A DNA stretch of 64,000 bases from an uncultured Actinomycetes bacterium (GTDB lineage Bacteria; Actinomycetota; Acidimicrobiia; Acidimicrobiales; RAAP-2), in NCBI GenBank assembly GCA_903825035.1, contig CAIJYV010000023.1, positions 18,913 to 82,912 of the forward strand, given 5' to 3'. A model generated the notes under the pieces. The model saw only the letters and a program-made list of their open reading frames with translations. It searched no databases and was not told the origin of the DNA. Shown in pieces: positions 36,205-46,315 of the stretch (position 1 is its first letter; each line of letters begins with the position of its first letter). Made by a program: the position numbers and the translations under genes.

Positions 36205-36217
36205 AGATTTGAAATCT
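36205..36217. repeat. Palindrome before the hydrolase promoter
   Basis: AGATTT-G-AAATCT, a perfect 6-bp inverted repeat around one base. It abuts a possible -35 element (TTGCAT, 36217-36222) of the hydrolase gene and may be an operator, or a weak hairpin after the sortase gene. Confidence 0.35.
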
Positions 36218-36240
36218 TGCATTGAGAGTTGGCTTTCGCC

Positions 36241-36246
36241 TACTGT
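36241..36246 (+). promoter_or_regulatory. -10 element, leaderless type, for the hydrolase
   Basis: TACTGT followed by six bases (TCCTCT) and the ATG at 36253. A possible -35 element, TTGCAT, lies 18 bp upstream. The spacing rules out the in-frame TTG at 36229 as start. Confidence 0.5.
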
Positions 36247-36252
36247 TCCTCT

Positions 36253-37155
36253 ATGGGACAACTAACTGTGACTGAAGGCTTCGCGCCATTCAATGGAATG
36301 CAGACTTGGTACCGAATCACCGGTGATCTTTCTTCGCCTAAGACCCCACTCGTCGTCGCACACGGCGGACCGGGATGCACGCACGACTACGTACTCTCTA
36401 TTGCCAAAATTGCGGATTTCGGTCGTCCCGTCATTCATTACGACCAAGTCGGTAACGGCAAGTCGACTCGCCTCAAGGACAAAGGCCCCGAGTTCTTTAC
36501 CGTGGATCTGTTCTTGGATGAGTTGAACAATTTGGTTGAGCACCTCGGTGTCGCCGACAAGTACTTCTTGCTAGGACAGTCGTGGGGCGGCATGCTTGGC
36601 GCAGAACACGGGATCCGTCAGCCCGCGGGGCTCAAGGGGCTCGTGATTTCTAATTCGCCAGCTTCGATGGAACTTTGGGCGAGCGAAGCGAAGGTCCTTC
36701 GTTCACAATTGCCCAGTGAAGTGCGCGACGCACTCGATCGCCACGAGGCCAACGGAACAATGGATGACCCCGAGTACATTGCGGCGGCGGACAAGTTCTA
36801 CGCCGAGCACGTCTGTCGCGTTATTCCAAACCCACCCGAGGTGGTGGCCACCTTTGAGTGCATGCAAGAGGACAACCACGTGTACTTAACGATGAATGGA
36901 CCATACGAGTACTACTGCATTGGCACCCTCAAGGATTGGTCGGTCGTTGATGAGGTGCACAAAATCACCGCTCCAACCCTGCTCCTCTCGGGTCGTTACG
37001 ATGAGGCAACTCCCGCCACCGTGCAACCATTCTTTGACAATATTCCTGATGTGCAATGGGAAATTTTCGAAGAGTCGAGTCACATGCCGTTCGTCGAAGA
37101 GTCGGATCGCTACATGCAAGTAGTCGAAGAGTTTTTGGCGGCGCACGAAAACTAG
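36253..37155 (+). CDS. Alpha/beta hydrolase, proline iminopeptidase-like
   Basis: A 300-residue serine hydrolase. HGGPGCTHDY forms the oxyanion hole region of the prolyl aminopeptidase family, and GQSWGGMLG holds the nucleophilic Ser. The acid (SGRYDEATP) and His (ESSHMPFVEE) complete the triad. It probably removes N-terminal proline or cleaves small amides from peptides. No signal peptide, so it is cytoplasmic. It lies 39 bases upstream of the peptide-import operon (37195-42862), which fits peptide scavenging. Confidence 0.85.
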   Translation: MGQLTVTEGFAPFNGMQTWYRITGDLSSPKTPLVVAHGGPGCTHDYVLSIAKIADFGRPVIHYDQVGNGKSTRLKDKGPEFFTVDLFLDELNNLVEHLGVADKYFLLGQSWGGMLGAEHGIRQPAGLKGLVISNSPASMELWASEAKVLRSQLPSEVRDALDRHEANGTMDDPEYIAAADKFYAEHVCRVIPNPPEVVATFECMQEDNHVYLTMNGPYEYYCIGTLKDWSVVDEVHKITAPTLLLSGRYDEATPATVQPFFDNIPDVQWEIFEESSHMPFVEESDRYMQVVEEFLAAHEN

Positions 37156-37194
37156 GTCGCAGTAAAAAAAGAAGTAACTAACTAAGGGGAATAC

Positions 37195-38889
37195 ATGTTG
37201 AAGTTCAAGTCCACGCGAAAGCTCGGGGTAGTTACCTCGGCCCTCGCACTCACTATGACCGGACTGGCTGGTTTTTCAGCGAGCCCAGCAGGCGCTTCGA
37301 GTTACCAGAAGGCTCACGCCGGTGGAACGCTAACTTTGCTCGCGTCAACTGCGGGCGGTACGTTGGACCCACAGGTGAACTACACCTTGGAATACTGGCA
37401 GCTCTACCAGGCCACTTACGACGGTCTCGTTACGTTCCAGAAGGTCAATGGACCCGCATCATTCACCGTCGTTCCAGACTTGGCAACCGCCTTGCCCAAG
37501 GTCACCAATGGTGGCAAGACCTATACCTTTACTCTTCGCAAGGGAATCAAGTTCTCGAACGGTCAAACAGTAACGGTGAACGACGTGAAGGCCTCCTTCA
37601 TTCGACTGTTCAAGGTCTCGAACCCTAACTCTGGCTCTTGGTACAACGCTATTGCGGGTGGCGACGCCTGCGTGGCCACCCCCGCCAGTTGTACGTTGAG
37701 CGGACTCACTGTCAATGCGGCGACCAACACTGTGACCTTCAACCTCGCGAAGGTCGACCCTGAGTTCATTGATCAGCTGGCCGTGCCATTCGCAGCGATT
37801 ATCCCTGCGAGTACTCCAACCAAGGATGAAGGTTCGTCCCCAGTTCCTGGTACCGGCGCGTACACCTTCAAGAGCTACAACCCGAACTCCAGCTTGGTAA
37901 TGGTTCGCAACCCGTACTTCAAGGTCTGGAATGCCAAGGCTCAGCCACAGGGTTACCCCAACAAGATTGTTGAAAACTTTGGTTCAACCGTTGAGTCTGA
38001 GGTCACCGCCGTGGAAAACGGTCAAGCTGACTGGGTCTTTGACCCGCTGCCATCAGACCGCTTGGGTGAGATTTCAACCAAGTACGCCAGCCAGCTGCGG
38101 GTTCACCAATTGACCGCTGACTGGTACGTGCCAATGAACACCAACATCGCACCCTTCAACAACTTGAAGGCTCGCCAGGCAGTTAACTACGCAATCAACA
38201 AGAACAACATTGTGAAACTCTACGGTGGGTCAAAGCTGGCGAACCCGACCTGCACCATCTTGCCAAAGGGCTTCCCCGGTCACACTAATTACTGTGGTTA
38301 CACCAAGGGTGGCGGCTCGAGCTACAACGGACCAGACATGGCTAAGGCCAAGGCTCTCGTAGCGGCATCGGGCACCAAGGGTGCGGTAGTGAAACTCGTG
38401 GCGACTAACGATGCGGTGAACGCGGCAGTTGCGCAGTACATCGTTTCGGTACTGAACCAGATTGGTTACAAAGCTTCAGTGGTTCTGCAGAGTGCGAACA
38501 TCCAGTTCAACTACATCCAGAACACCAACAACAAGGTTCAGATCTCGCTGACCCAGTGGTACCAGGACTACCCGGCACCATCGGACTTCATCAACATCTT
38601 GTTGGGCTGCTCGACCTTCCACCCAGGTTCAGACAACTCGATCAACATTGCGGGTTTCTGCAATGCCGGCATCGATGCTCAGATCAAGGCGGCGGAGACG
38701 CTCACTATCACCAATCCGACTGCGGCCAACGCTAAGTGGGGCCAGATCGACAAGACTCTCATGGCGAAGTACGCGCCATGGGTTCCATTGATCAACCCCA
38801 AGTTGACCGACTTCGTGTCAAGTCGAGTTGGTAACTACAAGTTCTCACTCGAGTTCTACATGTACGTGGACCAACTTTGGGTGAAGTAA
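37195..38889 (+). CDS. Peptide ABC transporter substrate-binding protein (DppA/OppA family)
   Basis: A 564-residue extracellular binding protein of the SBP_bac_5 family. The signal peptide covers about residues 1-35 (KFKSTRKLG then a hydrophobic core, ending SPAGAS). The mature protein has the family pattern GGTLTLLASTAGGTLDP and LRKGIKFSNGQTVTVNDV. There is no Cys at the cleavage site, so it is not a standard lipoprotein. AAGGGGAA lies before the ATG. It starts an operon with order binding protein, permease C, permease B, ATPase D, ATPase F. Confidence 0.9.
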   Translation: MLKFKSTRKLGVVTSALALTMTGLAGFSASPAGASSYQKAHAGGTLTLLASTAGGTLDPQVNYTLEYWQLYQATYDGLVTFQKVNGPASFTVVPDLATALPKVTNGGKTYTFTLRKGIKFSNGQTVTVNDVKASFIRLFKVSNPNSGSWYNAIAGGDACVATPASCTLSGLTVNAATNTVTFNLAKVDPEFIDQLAVPFAAIIPASTPTKDEGSSPVPGTGAYTFKSYNPNSSLVMVRNPYFKVWNAKAQPQGYPNKIVENFGSTVESEVTAVENGQADWVFDPLPSDRLGEISTKYASQLRVHQLTADWYVPMNTNIAPFNNLKARQAVNYAINKNNIVKLYGGSKLANPTCTILPKGFPGHTNYCGYTKGGGSSYNGPDMAKAKALVAASGTKGAVVKLVATNDAVNAAVAQYIVSVLNQIGYKASVVLQSANIQFNYIQNTNNKVQISLTQWYQDYPAPSDFINILLGCSTFHPGSDNSINIAGFCNAGIDAQIKAAETLTITNPTAANAKWGQIDKTLMAKYAPWVPLINPKLTDFVSSRVGNYKFSLEFYMYVDQLWVK

Positions 38890-39923
38890 TACCGACGGCT
38901 GTCGATAACACGACAGCGGCCAGTGCGCCAGCGACCGCCAGGGGACCAGAAAGCCCCTGGCGGTCCTCGCTGCGCCAACTTCGACGTAACAAAGCTTCCA
39001 TGGGCGCACTCGGCGTCTTGATTTTTATCGTTCTGATTTGTCTTTGCGCGCCGCTCTACGCCCACTACTGGGCGCACGTAAATCCCTTCAGTTCAAACAT
39101 CAGTGGCCGCATATTTATCAATGGTCACTGGCGCAGCGTTATTCAGTCCAACTCGACCGGTTATGGCGAATCGCCAATCGGGCCGACCTGGCATATCAAC
39201 AATTACTTCCTCGGCGCCGACTCTCAAGGCCGTGACGTCTTCGCACGACTTCTCTACGGTGGTCGTGACAGTTTGCTCATCGGCACCGCCTCGGCACTCA
39301 TCTGTGTCTTCTTCGCCACCATTTCGGGCCTGGCGGCTGGCTACTTCGGTGGCGTCATTGACTGGATTGTCTCTCGAATGCTCGACATCACTTGGGCCTT
39401 CCCGGTGTATCTCTTAGCTATTTCACTTTCGGTGATTCTGGTGACCGCCGGTTTCAGTGTCGGACCAATTCACGTGCAAGCCGGTTCGCTGCTTTTGCCG
39501 ATCATTATCATTGCTCTGATTTATGTTCCCTACGTTGCGCGCCCGCTGCGCGGAATTGTGATGACGCTAAAAGAACGCGAGTTCATTCAAGCGGCCATTG
39601 GCTCGGGGGCATCGGACTGGAGAATCTTGCGCAAAGAGATTTTGCCTAATGTCGCGCCCAGCATCATTGTCTTCTTTCCGTTGATGGTGGCATTCAATAT
39701 GCTGACCGAATCGGCACTCTCTTTCTTGGGAGTTGGCGTACAGCCCCCGAACGCGTCGTGGGGGACCATTATCAATGACGGATTAGAGCTGCTCTACACC
39801 CGTCCGTGGGTGGCGATGGCCCCGGGGCTCATGATTGTTATCACCGCCGGCGCCCTCAACTTGCTGGGTGACGGCTTCCGAGACGCCTTCGATCCCAAGG
39901 CGAAGCTGCGGGGTTCGATCTAA
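38877..39923 (+). CDS. Peptide ABC transporter permease (DppC/OppC type)
   Basis: A 348-residue membrane protein with the OppC N-terminal region (RNKASMGALGVLIFIVLICLCAPL) and about six helices. The transport-associated loop, RPLRGIVMTLKEREFIQAAIGSG, is the EAA motif. An insertion of about 50 residues in the first extracellular loop (ISGRIFINGHWRS to FLGADSQGRD) is typical of this subfamily. The start is uncertain: TTG at 38877 overlaps the binding-protein stop. The stop shares its A with the next ATG (TAATG). Confidence 0.88.
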   Translation: MGEVIPTAVDNTTAASAPATARGPESPWRSSLRQLRRNKASMGALGVLIFIVLICLCAPLYAHYWAHVNPFSSNISGRIFINGHWRSVIQSNSTGYGESPIGPTWHINNYFLGADSQGRDVFARLLYGGRDSLLIGTASALICVFFATISGLAAGYFGGVIDWIVSRMLDITWAFPVYLLAISLSVILVTAGFSVGPIHVQAGSLLLPIIIIALIYVPYVARPLRGIVMTLKEREFIQAAIGSGASDWRILRKEILPNVAPSIIVFFPLMVAFNMLTESALSFLGVGVQPPNASWGTIINDGLELLYTRPWVAMAPGLMIVITAGALNLLGDGFRDAFDPKAKLRGSI

Positions 39924-40891
39924 TGCTTTCATTTTCCCTCCGGCGAATTCTCTCTGCCGTCTTAGTACTCTTCGCAATTTCGATTGCGGTCTTCCTCATC
40001 TTCTTTGCGACTCCCGGGGTAGATCCGGCCGCTCGCATCGCGGGCCGTAGTGCATCGCCCGCCACCCTGGCGCACGTTCGGGCAGCCTTTGGTCTTAATC
40101 GTCCAATTTTCATCCGCTACCTGCTGATGATGGATCACCTCTTTATTAAGCGAGACTTGACGAGTTACGTAAATGTGGGGCTCAAGGTCGTCCCCCAGGT
40201 ACTGAAAGCGGCACCCATTACTTTGGCGCTCGTATCTGGCGCTGCAGTGATTTGGTTAGTGGTGGGAATATTCGGTGGAATTATCGCCGCGGCCAATCGA
40301 GGCAAGTTTATTGACCCGCTGGTGATGTTCATTGGCATCGCCGCAGTCTCGGTCCCCGCGTATTGGCTCGGCGAGGTTGTTAATTTGATCACACAGTCTC
40401 GACTGCACTCGAGCCTCTTCTCGTGGGTTCCGTCGGGCGGCTACACACCCTTCACCCAAAATCCTTGGCAATGGGCGCTGCACCTGCTCTTCCCATGGTT
40501 AACCCTGGCGGCGCTGTACGCCGGAATTTATGCGCGCGTGTTACGGGCGGAGCTGGTTAACGCGATGAACGAGGATTACGTGCGAACCGCTCGAGCTAAA
40601 GGCTTGAGCGAGCGACGCATTTTGATTCGTCACGCCCTGCGCTGTTCGTTGGTATCCATTGTCTCGCTCTTCGGATTGGACTTCGGTGCTTTGATTGGTG
40701 GGGCGGCGCTACTCACTGAGGTTGTCTTCGGTCTCCAAGGAGTGGGGATGCTCACCTACACCGCCCTGCAGAACTTGGACCTACCGGTGATTATGGCCTG
40801 TGTGCTCTATGGCTCATTCTTCGTCGTACTCGCCAACGCGGTCGTTGACATTCTCTACGCGTTCTTAGATCCGAGGGTTCGAGTTGCCTGA
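39923..40891 (+). CDS. Peptide ABC transporter permease (DppB/OppB type)
   Basis: A 322-residue membrane protein with about six helices. It has the N-terminal RRILSAVLVLFAISIAVF, the loop PGVDPAARIAGRSASPATLAHVRAAFGLNRP of OppB, and the EAA motif in YVRTARAKGLSERRILIRHALR. The ATG overlaps the preceding stop, and its own stop overlaps the TTG start of the ATPase at 40884. Gene order (C before B) is reversed compared with many Dpp operons. Confidence 0.9.
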   Translation: MLSFSLRRILSAVLVLFAISIAVFLIFFATPGVDPAARIAGRSASPATLAHVRAAFGLNRPIFIRYLLMMDHLFIKRDLTSYVNVGLKVVPQVLKAAPITLALVSGAAVIWLVVGIFGGIIAAANRGKFIDPLVMFIGIAAVSVPAYWLGEVVNLITQSRLHSSLFSWVPSGGYTPFTQNPWQWALHLLFPWLTLAALYAGIYARVLRAELVNAMNEDYVRTARAKGLSERRILIRHALRCSLVSIVSLFGLDFGALIGGAALLTEVVFGLQGVGMLTYTALQNLDLPVIMACVLYGSFFVVLANAVVDILYAFLDPRVRVA

Positions 40892-41882
40892 TTCCCCCAT
40901 TCTGTCAGTTCAAGATTTACAAGTCACCTTCGCCACTCGCCAAGGCCCTCTTCGTGCCGTAGACGGCTTGAGCTTTGACGTCGCGCCCAAAGAGGTCGTG
41001 GGCATCGTCGGGGAGTCCGGGTCGGGCAAATCGGTTTCGATGTATTCGGTGCTCGGTCTAGTCCGTGACGCCAACGTACAAATCAATGGTTCGGTGAAGT
41101 TCCAGGGTCGCGAGATTCTGGGACTCTCCGACCAAGAGATGCAGCCAATTCGCGGTGGCGAAATCGGCATGATCTTTCAAGACCCCATGACCGCTCTCAC
41201 CCCTGTGTACACCGTGGGTTGGCAGATTGCTGAACAACTTCGCGCGCACTCCGGTATGACCAAGCAGCAGGCTCGCGAACGAGCCATTGAGCTGCTCGGC
41301 GAGGTGGGGATTCCCGACCCGCGCAAACGAGTTGACCGCTATCCCCACGAATTCTCCGGCGGTATGCGCCAACGCGTCGTGATTGCGATGGCCCTCTCTT
41401 GCAACCCCAAACTGCTGATTGCCGACGAGCCAACAACTGCGTTGGACGTGACGACCCAAGCCCAGATCTTGGATCTCATGCTCAAGCTCCAAGACTCCTA
41501 CAACTCTTCAATTGTCATCATCACCCACGACATGGGAGTCATTGCCGAGATGGCGCACAAGGTTGTTGTGATGTACGCCGGGCGCCCAGCAGAGATTGGG
41601 CCCGAAATCGACGTGGTGCGCAACCCTCGCCACCCCTACACCTGGGGACTGCTGGGGGCGGTGCCACGGGTCGAGTCACGTAACGATCGCCTGACCACCA
41701 TTCCGGGTAACGCGGTTTCGCCACTGGATATTCCCGAAGGGTGCGCTTTCGCCGATCGGTGCGAGTACCGCATGGATATCTGCACGAAGCGTCCACAATT
41801 AAAGGGGACCAATAGCCACCTCGACGCGTGCTGGCTCAGCGACGAGCAGCGCCTCACAATTCGTTCAAAGGCGGTACGGTGA
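40884..41882 (+). CDS. Peptide ABC transporter ATPase (DppD/OppD type)
   Basis: A 332-residue ATPase. It has Walker A (GESGSGKS), Q-loop ([14 protein letters not shown]), signature FSGGMRQRV, Walker B ([12 protein letters not shown]) and H-loop (ITHDMG). The C-terminal oligopeptide/dipeptide region has Cys residues ([14 protein letters not shown]), as in OppD. TTG at 40884 is the start and overlaps the permease stop by eight bases. The stop overlaps the next GTG (GTGA). Confidence 0.93.
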   Translation: MPDSPILSVQDLQVTFATRQGPLRAVDGLSFDVAPKEVVGIVGESGSGKSVSMYSVLGLVRDANVQINGSVKFQGREILGLSDQEMQPIRGGEIGMIFQDPMTALTPVYTVGWQIAEQLRAHSGMTKQQARERAIELLGEVGIPDPRKRVDRYPHEFSGGMRQRVVIAMALSCNPKLLIADEPTTALDVTTQAQILDLMLKLQDSYNSSIVIITHDMGVIAEMAHKVVVMYAGRPAEIGPEIDVVRNPRHPYTWGLLGAVPRVESRNDRLTTIPGNAVSPLDIPEGCAFADRCEYRMDICTKRPQLKGTNSHLDACWLSDEQRLTIRSKAVR

Positions 41883-42862
41883 CCGACGAAATCCTTCTCA
41901 AGGCGACCGATGTTATAAAGACCTTCTCAACCAGGTCGAAGAAATTTGGCCGGCCTCACTTGGCGACCGCCGTTAACGGTGTCTCTCTCGAGATTCGTCG
42001 CGGCGAGACATTGGGAATTGTGGGGGAGTCGGGTTGTGGCAAGTCCACCCTGGCGCGTTGTTTGGTTCAGCTTTTACCCACCACCTCGGGCAGTGTGTTC
42101 TTTGAGGGCACTGAGATTTCCAAGCTCAGCCGTCGAGGACTTAGGCCCCTTCGCCGCAAGATGCAACTGGTTTTTCAAGATCCCTACGCCTCATTGAATC
42201 CACGCCGTACGGTGGGTGACATTGTCGCCGAGCCACTTCGTATTAATAAGTTCGGCACCGAAGAGATAATTCGAGAGCGAGTTCGCGAACTGTTTCGCAC
42301 GGTGGGCCTCGACGTGAATTCGCTCACTCGCTATCCCCACGAGTTCTCAGGTGGACAGCGGCAGCGTATTGGCATTGCGCGAGCTCTCGCACTCAACCCG
42401 TCGTTGGTGGTGGCCGACGAGCCGGTCTCGGCGCTTGATGTTTCAGTGCAGGCTCAAGTCCTGAACCTCATGGCGGACCTGCAGGACAAGTTCAACCTGA
42501 CCTATCTCTTCATTGCGCACGACCTCGGCGTTGTACGCCACGTGTCTGACCGCGTGGGAGTGATGTACCTCGGAGAAATTGTGGAGCTGGGTGAGGCCGA
42601 TGAACTCTACGACCGTCCAATGCACCCCTACACCGACGCGTTGCTCTCAGTCGTTCCTGAACTAAACGACACCGACGCACCCCGGCGTGAGCGCATCATT
42701 CTCAAGGGCGACGTGCCAGACCCGTCAGATCGTCCCTCGGGATGCTCCTTCCATCCGCGCTGCCCAGTCGCTACTGAACGCTGCGCAGTGGAGAAGCCGG
42801 CCTTGGTGGAGATTCGTCCGGGCCGAAGCGTGGCCTGCCACTATCCAAAAAATGCTGGCTGA
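41879..42862 (+). CDS. Peptide ABC transporter ATPase (DppF/OppF type)
   Basis: A 327-residue ATPase that pairs with the DppD-type protein. It has Walker A ([12 protein letters not shown]), Q-loop ([13 protein letters not shown]), signature [10 protein letters not shown], Walker B ([12 protein letters not shown]) and the C-terminal [16 protein letters not shown] motif. GTG at 41879 is preferred over a further upstream codon because it sits in a GTGA overlap with the preceding stop. It is the last gene of the peptide-import operon. Confidence 0.93.
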   Translation: MTDEILLKATDVIKTFSTRSKKFGRPHLATAVNGVSLEIRRGETLGIVGESGCGKSTLARCLVQLLPTTSGSVFFEGTEISKLSRRGLRPLRRKMQLVFQDPYASLNPRRTVGDIVAEPLRINKFGTEEIIRERVRELFRTVGLDVNSLTRYPHEFSGGQRQRIGIARALALNPSLVVADEPVSALDVSVQAQVLNLMADLQDKFNLTYLFIAHDLGVVRHVSDRVGVMYLGEIVELGEADELYDRPMHPYTDALLSVVPELNDTDAPRRERIILKGDVPDPSDRPSGCSFHPRCPVATERCAVEKPALVEIRPGRSVACHYPKNAG

Positions 42863-42870
42863 GTTTGACC

Positions 42871-42876
42871 TACATT
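42871..42876 (+). promoter_or_regulatory. -10 element, leaderless type, of the NMT1-type ABC operon
   Basis: TACATT followed by seven bases (GGACGGA) and the ATG at 42884. This makes a separate promoter for the following operon, close behind dppF. Confidence 0.5.
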
Positions 42877-42883
42877 GGACGGA

Positions 42884-43645
42884 ATGAGTAGTTCCTCACT
42901 TCTGGAATTGCGGGGGATATCTAAGACCTTCGCAAGTACCACCGCCCTCAGCACAATGGATCTCACTATCGAACGGGGCAGTTTTGTCTCCATCGTCGGT
43001 CCTTCAGGTTGCGGCAAGTCGACGCTCTTTAATGTCCTCTCGGGACTTATCCAGCCCGATGGCGGGAGCATTAATCTCGAAGGTCGAGATGTCATAGGCG
43101 CTACCGGTCACGTCGGGTACATGTTGCAAAAAGACCTCTTGGTTCCGTGGCGCACCGTGTTGGGCAACATCACTCTGGGGGCTCGCCTCAAGGGCAAGGT
43201 GACCGCTGAAGACCGCGACCAGGCCAAAGGTTTTGCTGAGAAGTATGGCCTGGGTGATTTTCTCAATCACTATCCGAGTGCGCTCTCGGGTGGAATGCGT
43301 CAACGCGTAGCCCTGATGCGCACCCTCGCGACTAACCATCAGCTGCTCTTGCTCGACGAGCCCTTTGGCGCGCTAGATGCGCAGACTCGTTTCGAGATGC
43401 AGCAGTGGCTGTTGCAAGTGTGGCGAGATACTCAACGCACCGTTTTGTTTATTACTCACGATGTCGATGAGGCGGTCTTCTTGTCCGACCGAATTTTAGT
43501 GATGTCGCCCAGACCCGGACGGGTTGTTGACGATCTGGCGGTGAATCTCCCGCGACCACGTACCTTAGAGACGCTCGTGAGCCCGGCCTTTACTGAAATT
43601 AAGAGCAAGGTGCTTCACCAGCTACACCACGAGCGTGCACTGTGA
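42884..43645 (+). CDS. ABC transporter ATPase, SsuB/TauB/ThiZ type
   Basis: A 253-residue ATPase of the nitrate/sulfonate/pyrimidine-precursor family. Walker A is GPSGCGKST, the Q-loop is MLQKDLLVPWRT, the signature is LSGGMRQRV, Walker B is LLLLDEPFGALD and the H-loop is ITHDVDE. The ATG at 42884 is favoured by the upstream TACATT element over TTG at 42875. The stop overlaps the permease GTG (GTGA). Confidence 0.92.
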   Translation: MSSSSLLELRGISKTFASTTALSTMDLTIERGSFVSIVGPSGCGKSTLFNVLSGLIQPDGGSINLEGRDVIGATGHVGYMLQKDLLVPWRTVLGNITLGARLKGKVTAEDRDQAKGFAEKYGLGDFLNHYPSALSGGMRQRVALMRTLATNHQLLLLDEPFGALDAQTRFEMQQWLLQVWRDTQRTVLFITHDVDEAVFLSDRILVMSPRPGRVVDDLAVNLPRPRTLETLVSPAFTEIKSKVLHQLHHERAL

Positions 43646-44454
43646 CCAAGAAGAAGCTACTGCTCAATATTTTCGGACCGATTCTGTCGGTAGTAGTACT
43701 GATCGGCATTTGGCAGGCGATTGTGGTGTGGGGAAATGTTGCGCCCTACATTGCCCCAAAGCCGTGGGACGCAATAAATGCGGTCACCTCGAATTGGTCA
43801 ACTCTCGCACCACTGACCTGGTGGACGATCAAAGAAACGGTCTACGGCTATTTAGTGGGGGCATTGCTCGGCGCCTTTTTGGGTGTGGTCTTAAACAAGA
43901 TTCCCCTAATGCAACGCGTGCTCTATCCGCTCTTAATCCTGACTCAGGCTATTCCCATCATCGCCCTGGCGCCTCCGCTGGTCATGATTTTGGGGTTTGG
44001 CGTAATGCCCAAGGTCGTGATCGTCGCGTGGATTGTCTTCTTTCCGGTCACCGTGTCCGTCCTCGATGGGTTGAACCACGTTGACAAGGACCTCATGACT
44101 TTGGCCAAGGTGTTCGGTGCGAATTCGTTGCGTCGGTTCGTAGTACTCGAAATGCCCGCCGCCGTTACCCAACTCTTCAGTGGTCTAAAGATTGGCGCCA
44201 CCTACGCCGTTACCGGTGCAATTATTGGTGAACTCGCCGCCTCGAGTGGCTCCTCCCTCGCGCTCTACCAGCGCTCCGCCTCGGGCTCGCTCGACGCCGC
44301 GGGCGTATACGGCACGACCCTAATCATGACCGCCATCGGGATCGTTTGGTTTCTCTTGGTTGTTGGGGCTGAATACATCGCTACGCCGTGGCAACGCCGC
44401 TCCACCGCCCGACAATGGCGCCGTGGTGCTAAACCTGTAGTAACAAATAACTAG
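43642..44454 (+). CDS. ABC transporter permease, SsuC/TauC/ThiX type
   Basis: A 270-residue membrane protein with about six helices and the EAA loop ILGFGVMPKVVIVAWIVFFPV, then LNHVDKDLMTLAKVFGANSLRRF. The GTG start at 43642 overlaps the ATPase stop. It is followed by the binding protein. The family imports nitrate, sulfonates, taurine, riboflavin or pyrimidine precursors; neighbours suggest a nucleoside here. Confidence 0.92.
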   Translation: MTKKKLLLNIFGPILSVVVLIGIWQAIVVWGNVAPYIAPKPWDAINAVTSNWSTLAPLTWWTIKETVYGYLVGALLGAFLGVVLNKIPLMQRVLYPLLILTQAIPIIALAPPLVMILGFGVMPKVVIVAWIVFFPVTVSVLDGLNHVDKDLMTLAKVFGANSLRRFVVLEMPAAVTQLFSGLKIGATYAVTGAIIGELAASSGSSLALYQRSASGSLDAAGVYGTTLIMTAIGIVWFLLVVGAEYIATPWQRRSTARQWRRGAKPVVTNN

Positions 44455-44464
44455 GGGGAATCGC

Positions 44465-45463
44465 GTGAAGCGAAACTTTTTGTCACTGTCCGTAGCGGGA
44501 GCCGTACTGGCCCTCTCCTCTGTCACCGTTCTGAGCGCCGGTTCGATTGCCTCGGCGTCAACCTTGACTGCGGTCAAATTCGTTTATGACTTTCCAGGTC
44601 CCGACATGGAAATCATTCCAGTCGTTGTCGCTCAAAAAGAGGGCTTCTTCAAGGCCAATGGTCTGAATGTCTCCGTCGAGTTCCCACCATCAACCTCTTT
44701 AACCACTCAGCTCTTGACCACCGGCTCCGGTGACATCGGCTTCATCACCACTTCGGACATGGCCGTAGCGGTTGAAGCCAAGGCACCGGTTATCTCGGTG
44801 GCTAACTACTCAATGACTAACAATTGGGGCCTGTTCGCCAAGCCGGGTTCAACCCTGACGCTGGCTTCATTAAAGGGTAAGAAGATCTTTTCCTGGGGCG
44901 ACACCTGGACTAATGCAATGATTCCATTTGTGCTGAAGAAGGCTCACCTCAAGGCCAGCGACATCACCATCGTCACGGGCGCAAATGACACGCCATTGTT
45001 GATGAACGGCACCATTAACTTCACCACCTCGACGACTAACTACGCGATCCCCGGCATCACCGAAGCCACCAAGAGCGCTCCGGTAGGCATCGTGGGCGCT
45101 GCCGCGGGTGTACCCAACGTTCCTGTGTGGGTCTACGCCGTGACCCATAACTACGCAAACCAGCACGGCAAGAACGTTCGCGCTTTCTTGAAGGCCATCA
45201 AAGCCGCCACCATCTGGGCTTCGAGCCACCAAACCAAGGCGGTCGCTGACTTCATGGCGGCGTACCCTAAGAGCGGCTACTCAAAGTTCTATTCGACTAA
45301 GGGTTGGGCTTTGACCGTTCCTCTCTTGACCAACTCGGCTGGCAAATATTTCGTTCAGACCAACAAGCAGTGGACCACTTTGGCCACCGCCCTCAAGAGT
45401 GTCAAGTTGATCAAGAGCGTTCCCGCTCCTTCGACGTACTACACCAACAAGTTCCTTCCTTAA
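44465..45463 (+). CDS. NMT1/THI5-like ABC transporter substrate-binding protein
   Basis: A 332-residue extracellular binding protein. The signal peptide covers about residues 1-31, ending SIASAS. The mature part opens with the NMT1/SsuA pattern (MEIIPVVVAQKEGFFKANGLNVSVEF) and TQLLTTGSGDIGFITTSDMAV. No lipobox Cys is present. AGGGGGAA lies before the GTG start. The ribokinase gene follows after three bases. The likely ligand is a nucleoside or pyrimidine-like compound, inferred from the operon. Confidence 0.9.
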   Translation: MKRNFLSLSVAGAVLALSSVTVLSAGSIASASTLTAVKFVYDFPGPDMEIIPVVVAQKEGFFKANGLNVSVEFPPSTSLTTQLLTTGSGDIGFITTSDMAVAVEAKAPVISVANYSMTNNWGLFAKPGSTLTLASLKGKKIFSWGDTWTNAMIPFVLKKAHLKASDITIVTGANDTPLLMNGTINFTTSTTNYAIPGITEATKSAPVGIVGAAAGVPNVPVWVYAVTHNYANQHGKNVRAFLKAIKAATIWASSHQTKAVADFMAAYPKSGYSKFYSTKGWALTVPLLTNSAGKYFVQTNKQWTTLATALKSVKLIKSVPAPSTYYTNKFLP

Positions 45464-45466
45464 GCG

Positions 45467-46315
45467 GTGCCGGAACGTTTTGCCTCGATTGGGGTTGTGG
45501 GCAGTGCCAATGCTGATGTCATTGTGCACTGCCACACACTCCCTCGACCGGGGGAGACTATTTTGGGCGGGGAGTTATTACTAGTCCCCGGGGGCAAGGG
45601 CGCTAACCAAGCTTGCGCTGCAGCGGCTCTGGGTGGCTCGGTTGAATTCATTGGCGCCGTAGGTAATGACGGAAATGGTCAACTACTTCGCGACTCATTC
45701 GCCAAACACGAAGTTGGCACTTCCTACCTTCACTTGAGTTCACAGCCCACGGGAACGGCCCTCATCGCCGTCGAAGATTCAGGTGAGAACTTGATTGTGG
45801 TGGCTCCTGGAGCCAACAATGACGTTTCCCTTGACGGCATCAACTGGAATAAATTCGATGTTGTCATTGCGCAAATGGAAATTAAGCCCGAGGTAGTTCT
45901 CGCCGCGGCCCAATCGGCAAAGAAATTTATTCTGAACGCCGCGCCAATCAGCGATGTCAGTGATGACCTCTTGCGTGAATGTGACGTGTTGATTGTCAAC
46001 GAGACTGAAGCACAGTCAATCAACTTGAATCGCGTGCCCTACTCCGTCGTGACCTACGGCAAGAATGGGGCAGCCTGTTTTGAATACGGCACCGAAATCG
46101 TTCGAGCCGCCGCCCCTCGAGTTGAGGCCATCGACACCGTGGGCGCGGGAGACACTTTTGTCGCCGCCTTTGCTGTACGTTTTGCCCTCGGGGAATCACC
46201 TGCTGACTGCCTGCATTATGCGGTAGTAGCTGGCGCCCTCGCCACCCTTAACCCCGGAGCTCAGGGGGCTCCGCCCAACCACGAAGAGGTCCGCCAATGG
46301 CTCCAACCCGCTTAA
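45467..46315 (+). CDS. rbsK: Ribokinase/PfkB-family carbohydrate kinase
   Basis: Phosphorylates ribose or a related sugar or nucleoside. The 282-residue protein has SIGVVGSANADVIVHC, the substrate-binding GGKGANQACAAAALG and the C-terminal catalytic DTVGAGDTFVAAFAVRFALG with the base Asp. The GTG start lies three bases after the binding-protein stop. Its last 19 bases overlap the nucleoside hydrolase, so the two are tightly coupled. It is slightly shorter than ribokinases of E. coli. A nucleoside kinase role cannot be excluded. Confidence 0.88.
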   Translation: MPERFASIGVVGSANADVIVHCHTLPRPGETILGGELLLVPGGKGANQACAAAALGGSVEFIGAVGNDGNGQLLRDSFAKHEVGTSYLHLSSQPTGTALIAVEDSGENLIVVAPGANNDVSLDGINWNKFDVVIAQMEIKPEVVLAAAQSAKKFILNAAPISDVSDDLLRECDVLIVNETEAQSINLNRVPYSVVTYGKNGAACFEYGTEIVRAAAPRVEAIDTVGAGDTFVAAFAVRFALGESPADCLHYAVVAGALATLNPGAQGAPPNHEEVRQWLQPA